The notes: generated from the letters alone by a model not told the origin. Shown: positions 45,490-54,583, counted from the stretch's first letter. The stretch is 64,000 nucleotides of DNA from Streptomyces sp. NBC_00370 (GCF_036084755.1 NZ_CP107968.1:2858501-2922500); one strand, 5' to 3'. Numbers and translations are program-made.

Positions 45490-48489
45490 GTGCAGCTGGG
45501 GCGCAGGAAGCGGACCGCGACGGCCGTCGCCGTCGCGGTGATCGGTGGTCTGCTCGGCGCCGCGCCGGAGGCGTCGGCGGCCCCGCACGACCCGGGTTCG
45601 CCGGCCGCGACCACCCCCGACCGCGACGCCGCGCCCGGCGTCCCGGCGGTGTGGCCCAAGCCGCAGACGATCCGGGCCGCGGGCCAGGCGGTGCCGCTGG
45701 GCGACGAGGTCGCGGTCGTGGCGGCCGCGGACGCCGACCCGTACGCCGTCGAAGCGGTGAAACACCTGCTGAGCCAGGCGGGCGCGCGGATCGTACGGAC
45801 CCTTCCCTCGGCCGCCGCCGCTGCCTCGGTGCCGGGCCCTGTCGTCCTGATGGGCGGTACGGAAGCGCGGAGCGCGCTGCGCGCCCTGCGCGCGCCCGAG
45901 AGCGCCGATCTCCCGTCCGGCGGCTACCGGATCGCCGTCGGCGGTGTCGCGGGGCGCGGCACGATCGCACTGGACGGCGTCGGTGACGACGGGCTGTTCC
46001 ACGCGGCGCAGACGCTGCGCCAGCTCGTGGTGAAGCAGCCCGCGGGCCCTGTGGTCCCGGGCGTCGTCGTACGCGACTGGCCGGGCACGGCGGTGCGCGG
46101 CACGACGGAGGGGTTCTACGGCACGCCCTGGGACCAGCGGCAGCGGCTGGCGCAGCTCGACTTCATGGGCCGCACGAAGCAGAACCGCTATCTGTACGCG
46201 CCGGGCGACGACCCGTACCGGCAGGCGCAGTGGCGTGATCCGTACCCGGCGGCGCAGCGGGCCGACTTCCGCGCGCTCGCGGAGCGGGCCCGTGCCAACC
46301 ATGTGACGCTCGCCTGGGCCGTCGCCCCCGCGCAGGCGATGTGCCTGGCGTCGGACAAGGACGTCAAGGCGCTCAACCGCAAGATCGACTCGATGTGGGC
46401 GCTCGGGGTGCGCGCCTTCCAGTTGCAGTTCCAGGACGCGAGTTACAGCGAGTGGCACTGCGACGACGACGCGGACACCTACGGCTCGGGCCCGGAGGCG
46501 GCGGCCAGGGCGCACGCGCGCGTGGCCAACGCGGTGGCGGCCCACCTCGCGCAGCGCCATCCCGGGGCGGAACCGCTCGGGTTGATGCCGACCGAGTACT
46601 ACCAGGACGGCGCGACCGCCTACCGCACCGCGCTCGGCAAGGCGCTGGACGGCCGGGTGCAGGTCGCCTGGACGGGCGTCGGGGTGGTCCCCCGCACCAT
46701 CACCGGGCGTGAACTGGCGGGCGCGCGTGCCGCGTTCCAGCATCCGCTGGTCACAATGGACAACTACCCGGTCAACGACTACGAGCAGGGGCGGCTCTTC
46801 CTCGGCCCGTACACCGGCAGGGAGCCCGCCGTCGCGGGCGGTTCCGCGGCGCTGCTCGCCAACGCCATGCAGCAGCCCGCGATTTCCCGTATCCCGCTGT
46901 TCACCGCGGCCGACTACGCCTGGAACCCGCGGGACTACCAGCCCGACGCGTCCTGGCACGCGGCGATAAGCGATCTGGCGGGCGGGGACGTCAAGGCGCG
47001 TGAGGCGCTGACGGCGCTCGCGGGCAACGACTCTTCGTCCATTCTGAGTTCGACGGAGTCGGGCTATCTCAAGCCGCTGCTGGCCGACTTCTGGCGCACC
47101 CGTACGTCGTCGGAGACCGACCCGAAGGTGCGGGACAGCGCGGCGGCGCGGCTGCGGGCCGCCTTCACGGTGATGCGGGAGGCCCCGCTGCGGCTCGCGG
47201 CGACCGCCGACGGGCGGCTCGACGCCGAGACGCAGCCGTGGATAGAGCAACTGTCGCGCTACGGCAGGGCGGGCGAACTCGCCGTCGACATGCTCCAGGA
47301 CGAGGCGCGCGGCGAAGGCTCGTCCGCCTGGCAGTCGTCGCTGGAACTCGACCCGCTGCACAAGGCGGTCAAGGCGAGCCGGGTGAAGGTCGGCACGGGC
47401 GTGCTGGACCCGTTCCTTGACCGCGCGGTCAAGGAGTCGTCGGCCTGGACGGGCGCGGGCAGGCCCGACGGCAAGGACGTCACCAGATCGGCGCACGCGT
47501 ACACCGTCGACATCGGGAAGGTCCGCCCGCTCACCACGGTGAACACCATGACCGAGCCGGGGACGGGCGCGGGCGCGAGCGTCCAGGCGCATGTCCCCGG
47601 TGAGGGCTGGCGCACGCTGGGCCCGCTCTCGGCGACCGGCTGGACGCAGACGGACGCCAAGGGCGTACGGGCCGACGCGGTGCGGATCTCCTGGCAGGGC
47701 GCGGGCCCCAACAACGGCGTGTCGGGTCCCGGGACCACGGCCCCCGCGGTGCGCAGGGTGGTGCCCTGGTTCGGCGACGGGCCGCGGGCCAGTCTGGATC
47801 TGGCGCGCGGCGAGACGGACGCGGAGATCGGCGGCGGCCCGCAGAAGGTCGAGGCGCGGCTGGCGGCCGAGAGCCCGGGGGCGGTGCGGGGCGCGCTGAC
47901 GGCCAAGGCGCCTTCCGGCATTCGGGTGAAAGTACCCAAGGAGACGACGGTCCCGCGCGGGCTCGGCACGACCGTTCCGGTGGAGGTCGCGGTCGAGCCC
48001 GGCACACCGGCGGGTACGTACGAGGTGCCGCTGACGTTCCACGGCGAACAGCGGACGCTGACGGTCCGGGCCTCGCCCCGTACCGGCGGCCCCGACCTGA
48101 CCCGCGCGGCCGGTGCCACGGCCATGTCGTCCGGCGACGAGACGCCCGATTTCCCGGCGTGGCAGGCGATCGACGGCGACCCGGCCACCCGCTGGTCGTC
48201 CCCCGTCGAGGACGGCGCCTGGTGGCAGGTGGAGCTGGCGGCGCCCGCCCGGGTCGGCCAGGTCGTCCTGCGCTGGCAGGACGCCTACGCCGCCCGCTAC
48301 CGCATCCAGGTGTCGGCCGACGGCCGGTCCTGGCGTACGGCGGCGACCGTCACCCAGGGCAAGGGCGGCCGGGAGGCGATCGGCATGGACGCGAAGGACA
48401 CCCGCTTCGTACGGGTGCAGGGCGACGCGCGCGCCACCCAGTACGGCTACTCGCTGTTCTCGGTCGAGGCGTACGCGGTGGCGAAGTAA
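45490..48489 (+). CDS. Secreted GH84-type beta-N-acetylglucosaminidase-like protein with C-terminal CBM32-like domain
   Basis: 999 aa. Signal peptide RRKRTATAVAVAVIGGLLGAAPEASA, then a GH20b-like N-terminal domain (LPSGGYRIAVGG, DGLFHAAQTLRQL). The NAGidase barrel begins at RGTTEGFYGTPWD and contains NRYLYAPGDDPY. The usual Asp-Asp catalytic pair aligns with QFQDASYSEW, Gln315-Asp316. Helical and beta domains follow, and the last ~130 residues (SSGDETPDFPAWQAIDGD to the end) are a discoidin/CBM32-type module. Likely substrates are GlcNAc-containing glycans. GTG 45490 has GAGGGG 13 bases upstream. Confidence 0.88.
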   Translation: MQLGRRKRTATAVAVAVIGGLLGAAPEASAAPHDPGSPAATTPDRDAAPGVPAVWPKPQTIRAAGQAVPLGDEVAVVAAADADPYAVEAVKHLLSQAGARIVRTLPSAAAAASVPGPVVLMGGTEARSALRALRAPESADLPSGGYRIAVGGVAGRGTIALDGVGDDGLFHAAQTLRQLVVKQPAGPVVPGVVVRDWPGTAVRGTTEGFYGTPWDQRQRLAQLDFMGRTKQNRYLYAPGDDPYRQAQWRDPYPAAQRADFRALAERARANHVTLAWAVAPAQAMCLASDKDVKALNRKIDSMWALGVRAFQLQFQDASYSEWHCDDDADTYGSGPEAAARAHARVANAVAAHLAQRHPGAEPLGLMPTEYYQDGATAYRTALGKALDGRVQVAWTGVGVVPRTITGRELAGARAAFQHPLVTMDNYPVNDYEQGRLFLGPYTGREPAVAGGSAALLANAMQQPAISRIPLFTAADYAWNPRDYQPDASWHAAISDLAGGDVKAREALTALAGNDSSSILSSTESGYLKPLLADFWRTRTSSETDPKVRDSAAARLRAAFTVMREAPLRLAATADGRLDAETQPWIEQLSRYGRAGELAVDMLQDEARGEGSSAWQSSLELDPLHKAVKASRVKVGTGVLDPFLDRAVKESSAWTGAGRPDGKDVTRSAHAYTVDIGKVRPLTTVNTMTEPGTGAGASVQAHVPGEGWRTLGPLSATGWTQTDAKGVRADAVRISWQGAGPNNGVSGPGTTAPAVRRVVPWFGDGPRASLDLARGETDAEIGGGPQKVEARLAAESPGAVRGALTAKAPSGIRVKVPKETTVPRGLGTTVPVEVAVEPGTPAGTYEVPLTFHGEQRTLTVRASPRTGGPDLTRAAGATAMSSGDETPDFPAWQAIDGDPATRWSSPVEDGAWWQVELAAPARVGQVVLRWQDAYAARYRIQVSADGRSWRTAATVTQGKGGREAIGMDAKDTRFVRVQGDARATQYGYSLFSVEAYAVAK

Positions 48490-48606
48490 CGCGCCCCCCG
48501 ACCGACGACACCCCCTCCTGCGCCCGGCGGGTCTCTGTCCCACGTGGGCGGCGGGTATGTGGGTGCGTGCGGGTCGGGGCCGCGTCCCAGGCGTGAACGC
48601 CCGGCC

Positions 48607-48646
48607 GCCGTCCCCCGGTGGTCAGGCACGCCCGTGTGCCGACGGC
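48607..48646 (+). terminator. Probable terminator of the GH84 gene
   Basis: Outer stem GCCGTC/GACGGC and inner stem GGCAC/GTGCC, about 120 bp past the stop codon. Confidence 0.45.
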
Positions 48647-48689
48647 CGGCCTGAAGGGGGTCGTGCAGGGGTGGTGTCCGGAGCGTAGA

Positions 48690-48753
48690 GCGTGATTTGT
48701 GGCGCATCTTTGCGGTGGCTCCGCGTCACGGGAGTACGCGCCGTAAATCATGC
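48690..48753 (+). ncRNA. Candidate structured RNA (16-bp helix enclosing a small hairpin)
   Basis: Bases 48690-48705 and 48738-48753 pair along all 16 positions when G-U pairs are allowed (three wobbles), enclosing a GCGG-TGGCT-CCGC hairpin. G-U pairs are consistent only for a plus-strand transcript. It is unconnected to either flanking gene; a promoter was not identified. Confidence 0.35.
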
Positions 48754-48849
48754 AGCGCAGGACACGACCCCGGAACGGCCCCCGGCACGGACAGCAACCC
48801 AGACCCGCAACCACGAACCCGCGCCGGGACGGCGAAGGCGCGCGAAAGC

Positions 48850-48892
48850 CGTGCCCGGCGCCCCACTGACGTGGGGTTTTGTGCCGGGCACG
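48850..48892. terminator. Terminator after the HNH endonuclease gene
   Basis: Outer 10-bp stem CGTGCCCGGC/GCCGGGCACG and inner CCCCAC/GTGGGG, with TTTT on the plus strand between them; 17 bp past the stop on the minus strand. Confidence 0.75.
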
Positions 48893-48908
48893 ACAAAGGC
48901 CCGGATCC

Positions 48909-49445
48909 TCAGGCTGAAACGCCGTCGATCCGGGCCATCGCGTCCTGCGCGCCGTACGGTTGCAGGTACGGCATCCAGCGCGGGTCCCTGTGTCCGGTCC
49001 CGATGATCCGCCAGGCGAGTCCGGACGGCGGGGCCGGCTGTTGGTGGAGTCTCCACCCCAGCTCCCGCAGATGCCGGTCCGCCTTGACGTGGTTGCAGCG
49101 GCGGCAGGCGGCCACCACGTTGTCCCACACGTGCTGTCCGCCGCGACTGCGCGGAATGACGTGGTCGACGCTGGTTGCGACGCCACCGCAGTACATGCAG
49201 CGACCGCCGTCTCGGGCGAAGAGCGCACGGCGCGTGAGCGGCACGGGACCCCGGTAGGGGACCCGCACGAAGCGCTTGAGCCGTACGACGCTGGGTGCTG
49301 GCATGACACGGGAAGCGCTGTGCATGAAGGCGCCGGACTCTTCCAGAGAGACTGCCTTGTTCTCCAGGACGAGGACGAGCGCGCGGCGGAGCGGTACGAC
49401 GCCGAGCGGCTCGTACGACGCGTTGAGGACCAGGACATGCGGCAC
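48909..49445 (-). CDS. HNH endonuclease family protein
   Basis: 178 aa. The N-terminus PHVLVLNASYEPLGVVPLRRALVLVLENKA is characteristic of a widespread bacterial HNH family. The nuclease core follows: RDGGRCMYCGG, VDHVIPRSRGG (His-Asp-His), then VAACRRCNHVKADR, so two CxxC pairs hold a zinc and the HNH residues are intact. Role unknown; it is commonly a stand-alone core gene in actinobacteria rather than part of an intron or phage. GTG start 49445 with AGGAGG five bases upstream. A clear terminator follows. Confidence 0.93.
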   Translation of the reverse strand: MPHVLVLNASYEPLGVVPLRRALVLVLENKAVSLEESGAFMHSASRVMPAPSVVRLKRFVRVPYRGPVPLTRRALFARDGGRCMYCGGVATSVDHVIPRSRGGQHVWDNVVAACRRCNHVKADRHLRELGWRLHQQPAPPSGLAWRIIGTGHRDPRWMPYLQPYGAQDAMARIDGVSA

Positions 49446-49703
49446 GGATGCCTCCTATTACGCCGGCGGCGCGTGGCTCGCGCCGGGACGATCTGCTCTC
49501 AGTCTCTCCTCATGCCTGGTCGAAACGCCACCACGACCAGGTAACGGGCTCGGAGTGTTTTCGACCACAGCACGCCGCGGCGGCCCCCGCATCCGGTGCG
49601 CGGGAGCGCGTGAGCCCGGTCTCTCCACCGCTGTGAGCGGGGAGCGGGCCGCACGGCGCCGTTAGTCTGGTTGGCCTGTCCGGCAAGCCTGGAGGTTCTG
49701 CTC

Positions 49704-50720
49704 GTGTTCTGGTCCGCCCCGCCGGCCCCTGCCCCGTCGTCGCGCCCCGTCACGATCGGCGAGGCGACGGAACGGGCGACCGACGCGGCGAGCTGGGTCG
49801 GTGAGAACTGGTCCACCTGGCTGAGCATCTGCCTGCGGATCCTGCTGATCCTGGTGATAGCGCTGGTGCTGCGCCATCTGATCCGGCGGGCGCTGACCCG
49901 GCTGATAGCCCGGATGAACCGCAGCGTGCAGGCGGTCGAGGGCACGGCGCTCGGCGGGCTGCTGGTCAACGCGGAGCGGCGCAGACAGCGCTCGGAGGCG
50001 ATCGGCTCGGTACTCCGTTCGGTGGCCTCGTTCCTGATTCTCGGCACGGCCGCGCTGATGGCGCTGGGCGCGCTGAACATCAATCTGGCCCCGCTGCTGG
50101 CCTCCGCGGGGGTCGCGGGTGTGGCGCTCGGTTTCGGGGCGCGCAATCTCGTCACGGACTTCCTGTCCGGCGTCTTCATGATCCTGGAGGACCAGTACGG
50201 CGTCGGGGACACCATCGACGCGGGGGTCGCCTCGGGCGAGGTGATCGAGGTCGGGCTGCGTGTGACGAAGCTGCGCGGCGACGGCGGCGAGATCTGGTAC
50301 GTGCGCAACGGCGAGGTGAAGCGGATCGGCAACCTGAGCCAGGGCTGGGCCACGGCGGGGGTCGATGTCGTCGTGCGCCCCACGGAGGACCTGGAGCAGG
50401 TGCGTACGGTCGTCACCGCGGTCGCCGAGCAGATGGCCAAGGACGACCCGTGGAACGAGCGGCTGTGGGGCCCGGTGCAGGTGCTCGGCCTGGACTCCGT
50501 CCTGATGGACTCGATGACGATCCGGCTCGCGGCGAAGACGATGCCGGGCCAGGCGCTCGGTGTGGAGCGCGAACTGCGCTGGCGGGTGAAGCGCGCCCTG
50601 GACGCCGCGGAGATCCGGATGCTCGGCGCCGAGCCGGCGCCGCAGGAGGCCGAGGCGGAGGACCGGGCGGCCGGCACCGCGCCGCCGTCCTCGCTCGCCA
50701 ACCCGCCGTCCGCCCCGTAA
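49704..50720 (+). CDS. MscS-family mechanosensitive ion channel
   Basis: 338 aa with three N-terminal membrane spans (ICLRILLILVIALVLRHL, FLILGTAALMALGAL, and TM3 LLASAGVAGVALGFGARNLVTD), the last lining the pore. The beta domain follows from FMILEDQYGVGDTID, with the MscS signature VRNGEVKRIGN. It releases solutes on hypo-osmotic stress. The C-terminus is an Ala/Glu/Pro-rich tail. GTG 49704 is chosen since TGGAGG lies about 7-9 bases upstream; the frame is open 11 codons further. Divergent from the HNH gene. Confidence 0.93.
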   Translation: MFWSAPPAPAPSSRPVTIGEATERATDAASWVGENWSTWLSICLRILLILVIALVLRHLIRRALTRLIARMNRSVQAVEGTALGGLLVNAERRRQRSEAIGSVLRSVASFLILGTAALMALGALNINLAPLLASAGVAGVALGFGARNLVTDFLSGVFMILEDQYGVGDTIDAGVASGEVIEVGLRVTKLRGDGGEIWYVRNGEVKRIGNLSQGWATAGVDVVVRPTEDLEQVRTVVTAVAEQMAKDDPWNERLWGPVQVLGLDSVLMDSMTIRLAAKTMPGQALGVERELRWRVKRALDAAEIRMLGAEPAPQEAEAEDRAAGTAPPSSLANPPSAP

Positions 50721-50813
50721 CGGCACCGTTTCGGCGGTCATCCTCCGCCGCGTACGAAACCGCCCCGGAGGTAACGCTTTGGTTGCCTCGGGGAAGACGC
50801 TGCTCGTCGGGTA

Positions 50814-50843
50814 TTGACGCGTCGCTTACACGCGGCCTACTTT
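50814..50843 (+). promoter_or_regulatory. csnR promoter
   Basis: TTGACG (50814-50819), 18-base spacer, TACTTT (50838-50843). The expected transcription start is near 50850, just in front of the palindrome at 50858. Confidence 0.65.
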
Positions 50844-50857
50844 CCTCGGAACCGGAA

Positions 50858-50872
50858 TAGGAAACTTTCCTA
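50858..50872. promoter_or_regulatory. Candidate CsnR (ROK repressor) operator
   Basis: Perfect palindrome TAGGAAA-C-TTTCCTA, 38 bp before the regulator gene and directly downstream of its predicted transcription start. A partial half-site ACTTTCCTCGGA lies at 50838-50849. A GGAAA/TTTCC palindrome agrees with what I recall of the CsnR operator in Streptomyces lividans. Confidence 0.7.
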
Positions 50873-50909
50873 ACAATGTGGTCGGGAGAGCCGGGAAGCC
50901 GAGGGGCAG

Positions 50910-52088
50910 GTGTACGCCGTGAGCGGGACAGCCACACCGTCGCCGGGTACGCCGAGCGTGCTGCGGGCCATGAACGACCGCACGGCGCTCGACCTGCTGA
51001 TCGCGCACGGTCCGCTGACCCGGACCCGGATCGGTGAGCTGACCGGCCTCTCCAAGCCGACCGCCTCCCAGCTGCTGACCCGGCTGGAGACGGCGGGCCT
51101 GGTCCGTACGACGGGCAGCCAGAGCGGCCGTCCCGGACCCAACGCGGTGCTCTACGAGATCCGTCCCGACGCCGCCCATGTCGCGGCGCTGGCCGTCGGG
51201 CACACCGGCATCAGCGCCCGGGTCTCCGACATAACGGGCGCCGTCGTCGGCGAGAGCCGGGTCGAGGCCGAGGCGGTCGCCGACGACGTACGGGGCCGGA
51301 CGGCCCAGCTCGTCGCCGAGGCCGTCGACGGCGCGCTCGGCCAGGCGGGTCTCGACCACGGCGATCTGCACTGCGTGGTGATAGGCACGCCCGGCGCGAT
51401 AGACCCGCACACGGGCGAGCTGCGCTACGCACCGCATCTGCCGGGCTGGCAGTCGCGGACCCTGCTGGGCGACCTCGCCGATGTGCTCGGCACCCCGGTC
51501 GTCATCGAGAACGACGTCAATCTCGCGGCGATAGCCGAGCAGCACGAGGGCGCGGCGCAGGACTACGACGACTTCGTGCTCGCCTGGGTCGACCGGGGTG
51601 TCGGCGCGGCGATCGTGCTGGGCGGCACCCTGCTGCGCGGCGCGACCGGCGGCGCGGGCGAGATCGGCTACATGCCGCTGCCGGGCGCTCCGCTGGCCCG
51701 TGGCGGCGACGAGAAGTGGGCGGCGGACGACGCGGGCGGCGGCTTCCAGAGCCAGGTCGCCAGCGCGGCCGTACGGAATCTGGCCGGCGGCCTGCCGCTG
51801 GCCGAGGCCCTGGCCGACGAGTCCGTACGGGCGGAGGTCGCCCACCGGCTGGCCACCGGGCTCGCCGCCGTGGTGGCCGTCGTCGACCCCGAACTGGTCG
51901 TCCTGTCCGGCTCGGTGGCCGAGGCGGGCGGCGAGGCGCTGCGGGAGCGGGTCGAGGCCGAGCTGACGGGTCTCGCCCTGCCCAGACCGCTGCTGCGGAT
52001 CAGCGACATCACCGGTGACCCGATCCTGACCGGGGCGTTGCGCATCGCGCTCTCCCAGGCGCGCGACGCGGTCTTCGACACCACCTGA
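50910..52088 (+). CDS. csnR: ROK-family repressor of chitosan-oligosaccharide genes
   Basis: 392 aa. N-terminal winged helix-turn-helix (LIAHGPLTRTRIGELTGLSKPTASQLLTRL), then a ROK sugar-binding/kinase-like domain with VIGTPGAIDPHTGEL, VIENDVNLAAIAE and GVGAAIVLGGTLLRGATGGAGEIGYMPL. The usual ROK zinc Cys cluster (CxCGxxGC) is absent after PLPGAPLARGG, as in some regulators. GTG 50910 or GTG 50919 can serve; AGGGGCAG suits 50919 better. Its promoter carries a perfect palindrome, suggesting autoregulation. Its position in front of the transporter genes identifies it as the local regulator. Confidence 0.8.
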   Translation: MYAVSGTATPSPGTPSVLRAMNDRTALDLLIAHGPLTRTRIGELTGLSKPTASQLLTRLETAGLVRTTGSQSGRPGPNAVLYEIRPDAAHVAALAVGHTGISARVSDITGAVVGESRVEAEAVADDVRGRTAQLVAEAVDGALGQAGLDHGDLHCVVIGTPGAIDPHTGELRYAPHLPGWQSRTLLGDLADVLGTPVVIENDVNLAAIAEQHEGAAQDYDDFVLAWVDRGVGAAIVLGGTLLRGATGGAGEIGYMPLPGAPLARGGDEKWAADDAGGGFQSQVASAAVRNLAGGLPLAEALADESVRAEVAHRLATGLAAVVAVVDPELVVLSGSVAEAGGEALRERVEAELTGLALPRPLLRISDITGDPILTGALRIALSQARDAVFDTT

Positions 52089-52228
52089 ACCACCCCTCCG
52101 AACCGCCGACAGCACCCGCACCCCCAACATCGGCCCCCTACACCCCACTTAAGCGTTTTGTCATCATTACTCCCCCTCCCTCGTCCTCCCCCTCCTCCGT
52201 CCCCCTTCTTCTGCAAAGGAAGTCCGAC

Positions 52229-53572
52229 ATGGCGCGATGGCGTATACGCACTTGCGTGCCCGTGGCGCTCGGTGCGGCCGCGGCCCTGCTGCTCTCGGGA
52301 TGTGCCAATCCGAGCACCGGCAGCAACACCGACGATCCGACCAAACCGGTCACGCTGAAGTTCTGGCACGGCTGGTCGGCGCCCAGCGAGGTCAAGGCGA
52401 TCAACGAGAACATCGCCAACTTCGAGAAGCTGCATCCGAACATCAAGGTCGTCTCGACCGGCAACGTCAGCGACGAGACGATCAACCAGGCGCTGCGCGC
52501 CGGCGGCGGCGACGCCCCGGACGTGGTCACGTCGTTCACCACCAACAACGTCGGCCAGTACTGCTCGTCCGGCATGTGGGCGGATCTCGACCCGTTCCTG
52601 AAGAAGTCCGGGATCGACAAGACGAAGACGTTCCCGCAGACCCTGCTGGACTACACCCAGTACCAGGGCGTGCAGTGCGCCATGCCGCTGCTCGCCGACG
52701 CGTTCGGCATGTACTACAACAAGGACGCCTTCGACGCGGCGGGCATCACCCGGCCGCCGCACACCATGTCGGAGATGAAGGCCGACGCGGTCAAGCTGAC
52801 CGAGAAGAACAAGGACGGATCGCTCAAGCGCGCCGGCTTCATGCCGAACTTCCAGCTCTACCAGAACAGCCCGGACCGGATGTTCGCGCAGTGGGGCCCG
52901 GAGTACTTCAACAAGGACGGCAAGGCCCAGCTCGCCGACGAGCCGAAGACCAAGGCGTTCTTCGACACCATGAAGTCCCTCTCGGACGCGCAGGGCGGCT
53001 ACGGCGCGATGGAGAAGCTGCGCGCCACCTTCGGTGAGGAGATGTCCTCCCAGAACGGCTTCCTGACCGGCAAGCTCGCCATGCACCTCGACGGTGAGTG
53101 GCGCGGGCTGATGCTCAAGGACGCCAAGGCGAAGTTCACGTGGGGCGTGGCACCGCTCCCGGTCCCCGACGACCAGGCCGACACCTACGGGCGCGGCTAT
53201 CTGACGGGCACCGTCGCCGGTATCTCGCACAGCAGCAAGCATCAGAACGCCGCCTGGGAACTGATGAAGTACCTGACGATCGACACCGGTTCCGTGGTGC
53301 ACTTCGCCAACGCGATCCACAACGTGCCCTCCACCTTCGCCGCGCTCAAGTCGCCGACGCTGGACCAGGACCCGACGTTCCAGGAATTCATCAAGATCGC
53401 GCAGAACCCGCACAGCGAGGCGATCCCGCCGTCCAACAACGGCGGCCAGTACATCAACTCGTTCGGTGACTTCTCGCAGTCCGTCGAGGCGGGCAGGACG
53501 AAGAATCTGCACTCGGCCCTGACGAAACTCGACGACCAGATCGACGCCGACAACGTCCAGTCGGAAAACTGA
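52229..53572 (+). CDS. csnE: Sugar ABC transporter substrate-binding lipoprotein
   Basis: 447-aa extracellular solute-binding protein of family 1. Lipoprotein signal MARWRIRTC...ALLLSGCANP with lipobox LSGC and a T/D/S-rich linker. The body resembles oligosaccharide binders: TLKFWHGWSAPSEVKAINE, APDVVTSFTTNNVGQYCSSG, GMYYNKDAFDAAGI. It should deliver chitosan oligosaccharides to the CsnFG permease. AAAGGAAG precedes the ATG. The 140-bp gap after csnR includes a 45-base pyrimidine-rich stretch (52168-52215). Name is by operon layout; substrate is inference. Confidence 0.85.
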   Translation: MARWRIRTCVPVALGAAAALLLSGCANPSTGSNTDDPTKPVTLKFWHGWSAPSEVKAINENIANFEKLHPNIKVVSTGNVSDETINQALRAGGGDAPDVVTSFTTNNVGQYCSSGMWADLDPFLKKSGIDKTKTFPQTLLDYTQYQGVQCAMPLLADAFGMYYNKDAFDAAGITRPPHTMSEMKADAVKLTEKNKDGSLKRAGFMPNFQLYQNSPDRMFAQWGPEYFNKDGKAQLADEPKTKAFFDTMKSLSDAQGGYGAMEKLRATFGEEMSSQNGFLTGKLAMHLDGEWRGLMLKDAKAKFTWGVAPLPVPDDQADTYGRGYLTGTVAGISHSSKHQNAAWELMKYLTIDTGSVVHFANAIHNVPSTFAALKSPTLDQDPTFQEFIKIAQNPHSEAIPPSNNGGQYINSFGDFSQSVEAGRTKNLHSALTKLDDQIDADNVQSEN

Positions 53573-53583
53573 GGAGCCGGGTC

Positions 53584-54582
53584 ATGGCAATGTCACTCTC
53601 CACCTCGGCGAAGGCAGCCGAGCCCGCCGCCGCGAAGTCACCGGGCAACAGCCCGCTGCGGCGCAAGCAGAATCGCAGCCGGCTGCGCACCCTGGGTTTT
53701 CTCTCGCCCTGGCTGATCGGCTTCTCGGTCTTCTTCGGATATCCGCTGATCGCGACCGTCTACTTCTCGTTCATGCACTACAACCAGATCAAGTCGCCGA
53801 CCTTCGTGGGCCTGCGCAACTGGAAGTACGTGCTCGACCAGATGCCGCTGTTCGGTCCCGCGCTGTGGAACACGATGTGGCTCGTCGTGGTGATGGTCGC
53901 GCTGCGCGTGGTCTTCGGCCTCGGCGTCGGCATGCTCGTCACGAAGATCAAGACGGGGGTCGGGCTGTTCCGTACGGCCTTCTACATCCCCTACCTGGCC
54001 CCTCCGGTGGCCGCGACCGTCGCCTTCGTCTTCCTGCTCAACCCGTCGACGGGCCCGGTCAACAAGATCCTCGGCTGGGTCGGTCTGCACGGCCCGAACT
54101 GGTTCAACGACCCCAACTGGTCGAAGCCCTCGCTCGTCCTGCTCTCGCTGTGGGGCATCGGCGACCTGATGGTCATCTTCATGGCCTCGCTGCTCGACGT
54201 CCCCAAGGACCAGTACGAGGCCGCCGACCTGGACGGCGCGGGCTCCGTCGCCAAGTTCCGCTACATCACCTGGCCGGCCATCACGCCGATCGTGCTGTTC
54301 GCCGTCGTCACCGGTGTCGTCCAGACGATGCAGTACTACACACAGGCCCTGGTCGCGGGGAAGCTCGCCTCCGGTGTCTCGATCGGGCCCGGCACGGTGA
54401 TCCAGCCCGGCTACCCGGACCACTCCACGCTGACCGTCCCGCAGCTCATCTACTCGCTGGGCTTCCAGAACTTCAACACCGGCGCGGCCTGCGTGCTCTC
54501 GCTCGTGCTCTTCGCCATCGCCATGGCCGTCACCCTTCTGCTGATGCGCAAGAGCGTCGGCCTCATCCCGGCGGAGGACTGA
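53584..54582 (+). CDS. csnF: Sugar ABC transporter permease (MalF type)
   Basis: 332 aa, six membrane spans. The first follows a basic N-terminal cytoplasmic tail (FLSPWLIGFSVFFGYPLIATVYF). The EAA loop for ATPase contact reads EAADLDGAGSVAKFRYITWP near residue 220. Starts 11 bp after the binding-protein stop, with GAGGAGCCG upstream. It pairs with the next permease to form the channel. No ATPase is present in the operon, as is usual for Streptomyces carbohydrate importers that share MsiK. Confidence 0.92.
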   Translation: MAMSLSTSAKAAEPAAAKSPGNSPLRRKQNRSRLRTLGFLSPWLIGFSVFFGYPLIATVYFSFMHYNQIKSPTFVGLRNWKYVLDQMPLFGPALWNTMWLVVVMVALRVVFGLGVGMLVTKIKTGVGLFRTAFYIPYLAPPVAATVAFVFLLNPSTGPVNKILGWVGLHGPNWFNDPNWSKPSLVLLSLWGIGDLMVIFMASLLDVPKDQYEAADLDGAGSVAKFRYITWPAITPIVLFAVVTGVVQTMQYYTQALVAGKLASGVSIGPGTVIQPGYPDHSTLTVPQLIYSLGFQNFNTGAACVLSLVLFAIAMAVTLLLMRKSVGLIPAED

Positions 54583-54583
54583 G

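Larger units (their letters stand above)
48490..48908. other. Gene-free 419-bp stretch with RNA-like structures
   Basis: No credible gene in either strand. It contains, in order, a terminator-like hairpin (48607-48646), a 64-nt RNA-like structure (48690-48753) and the terminator of the HNH gene (48850-48892). Confidence 0.7.

Noticed and set aside
45484..48543. A 1019-codon minus-strand frame opposite the GH84 gene
   Set aside because: Composition typical of antisense frames; sense frame has recognisable domains.
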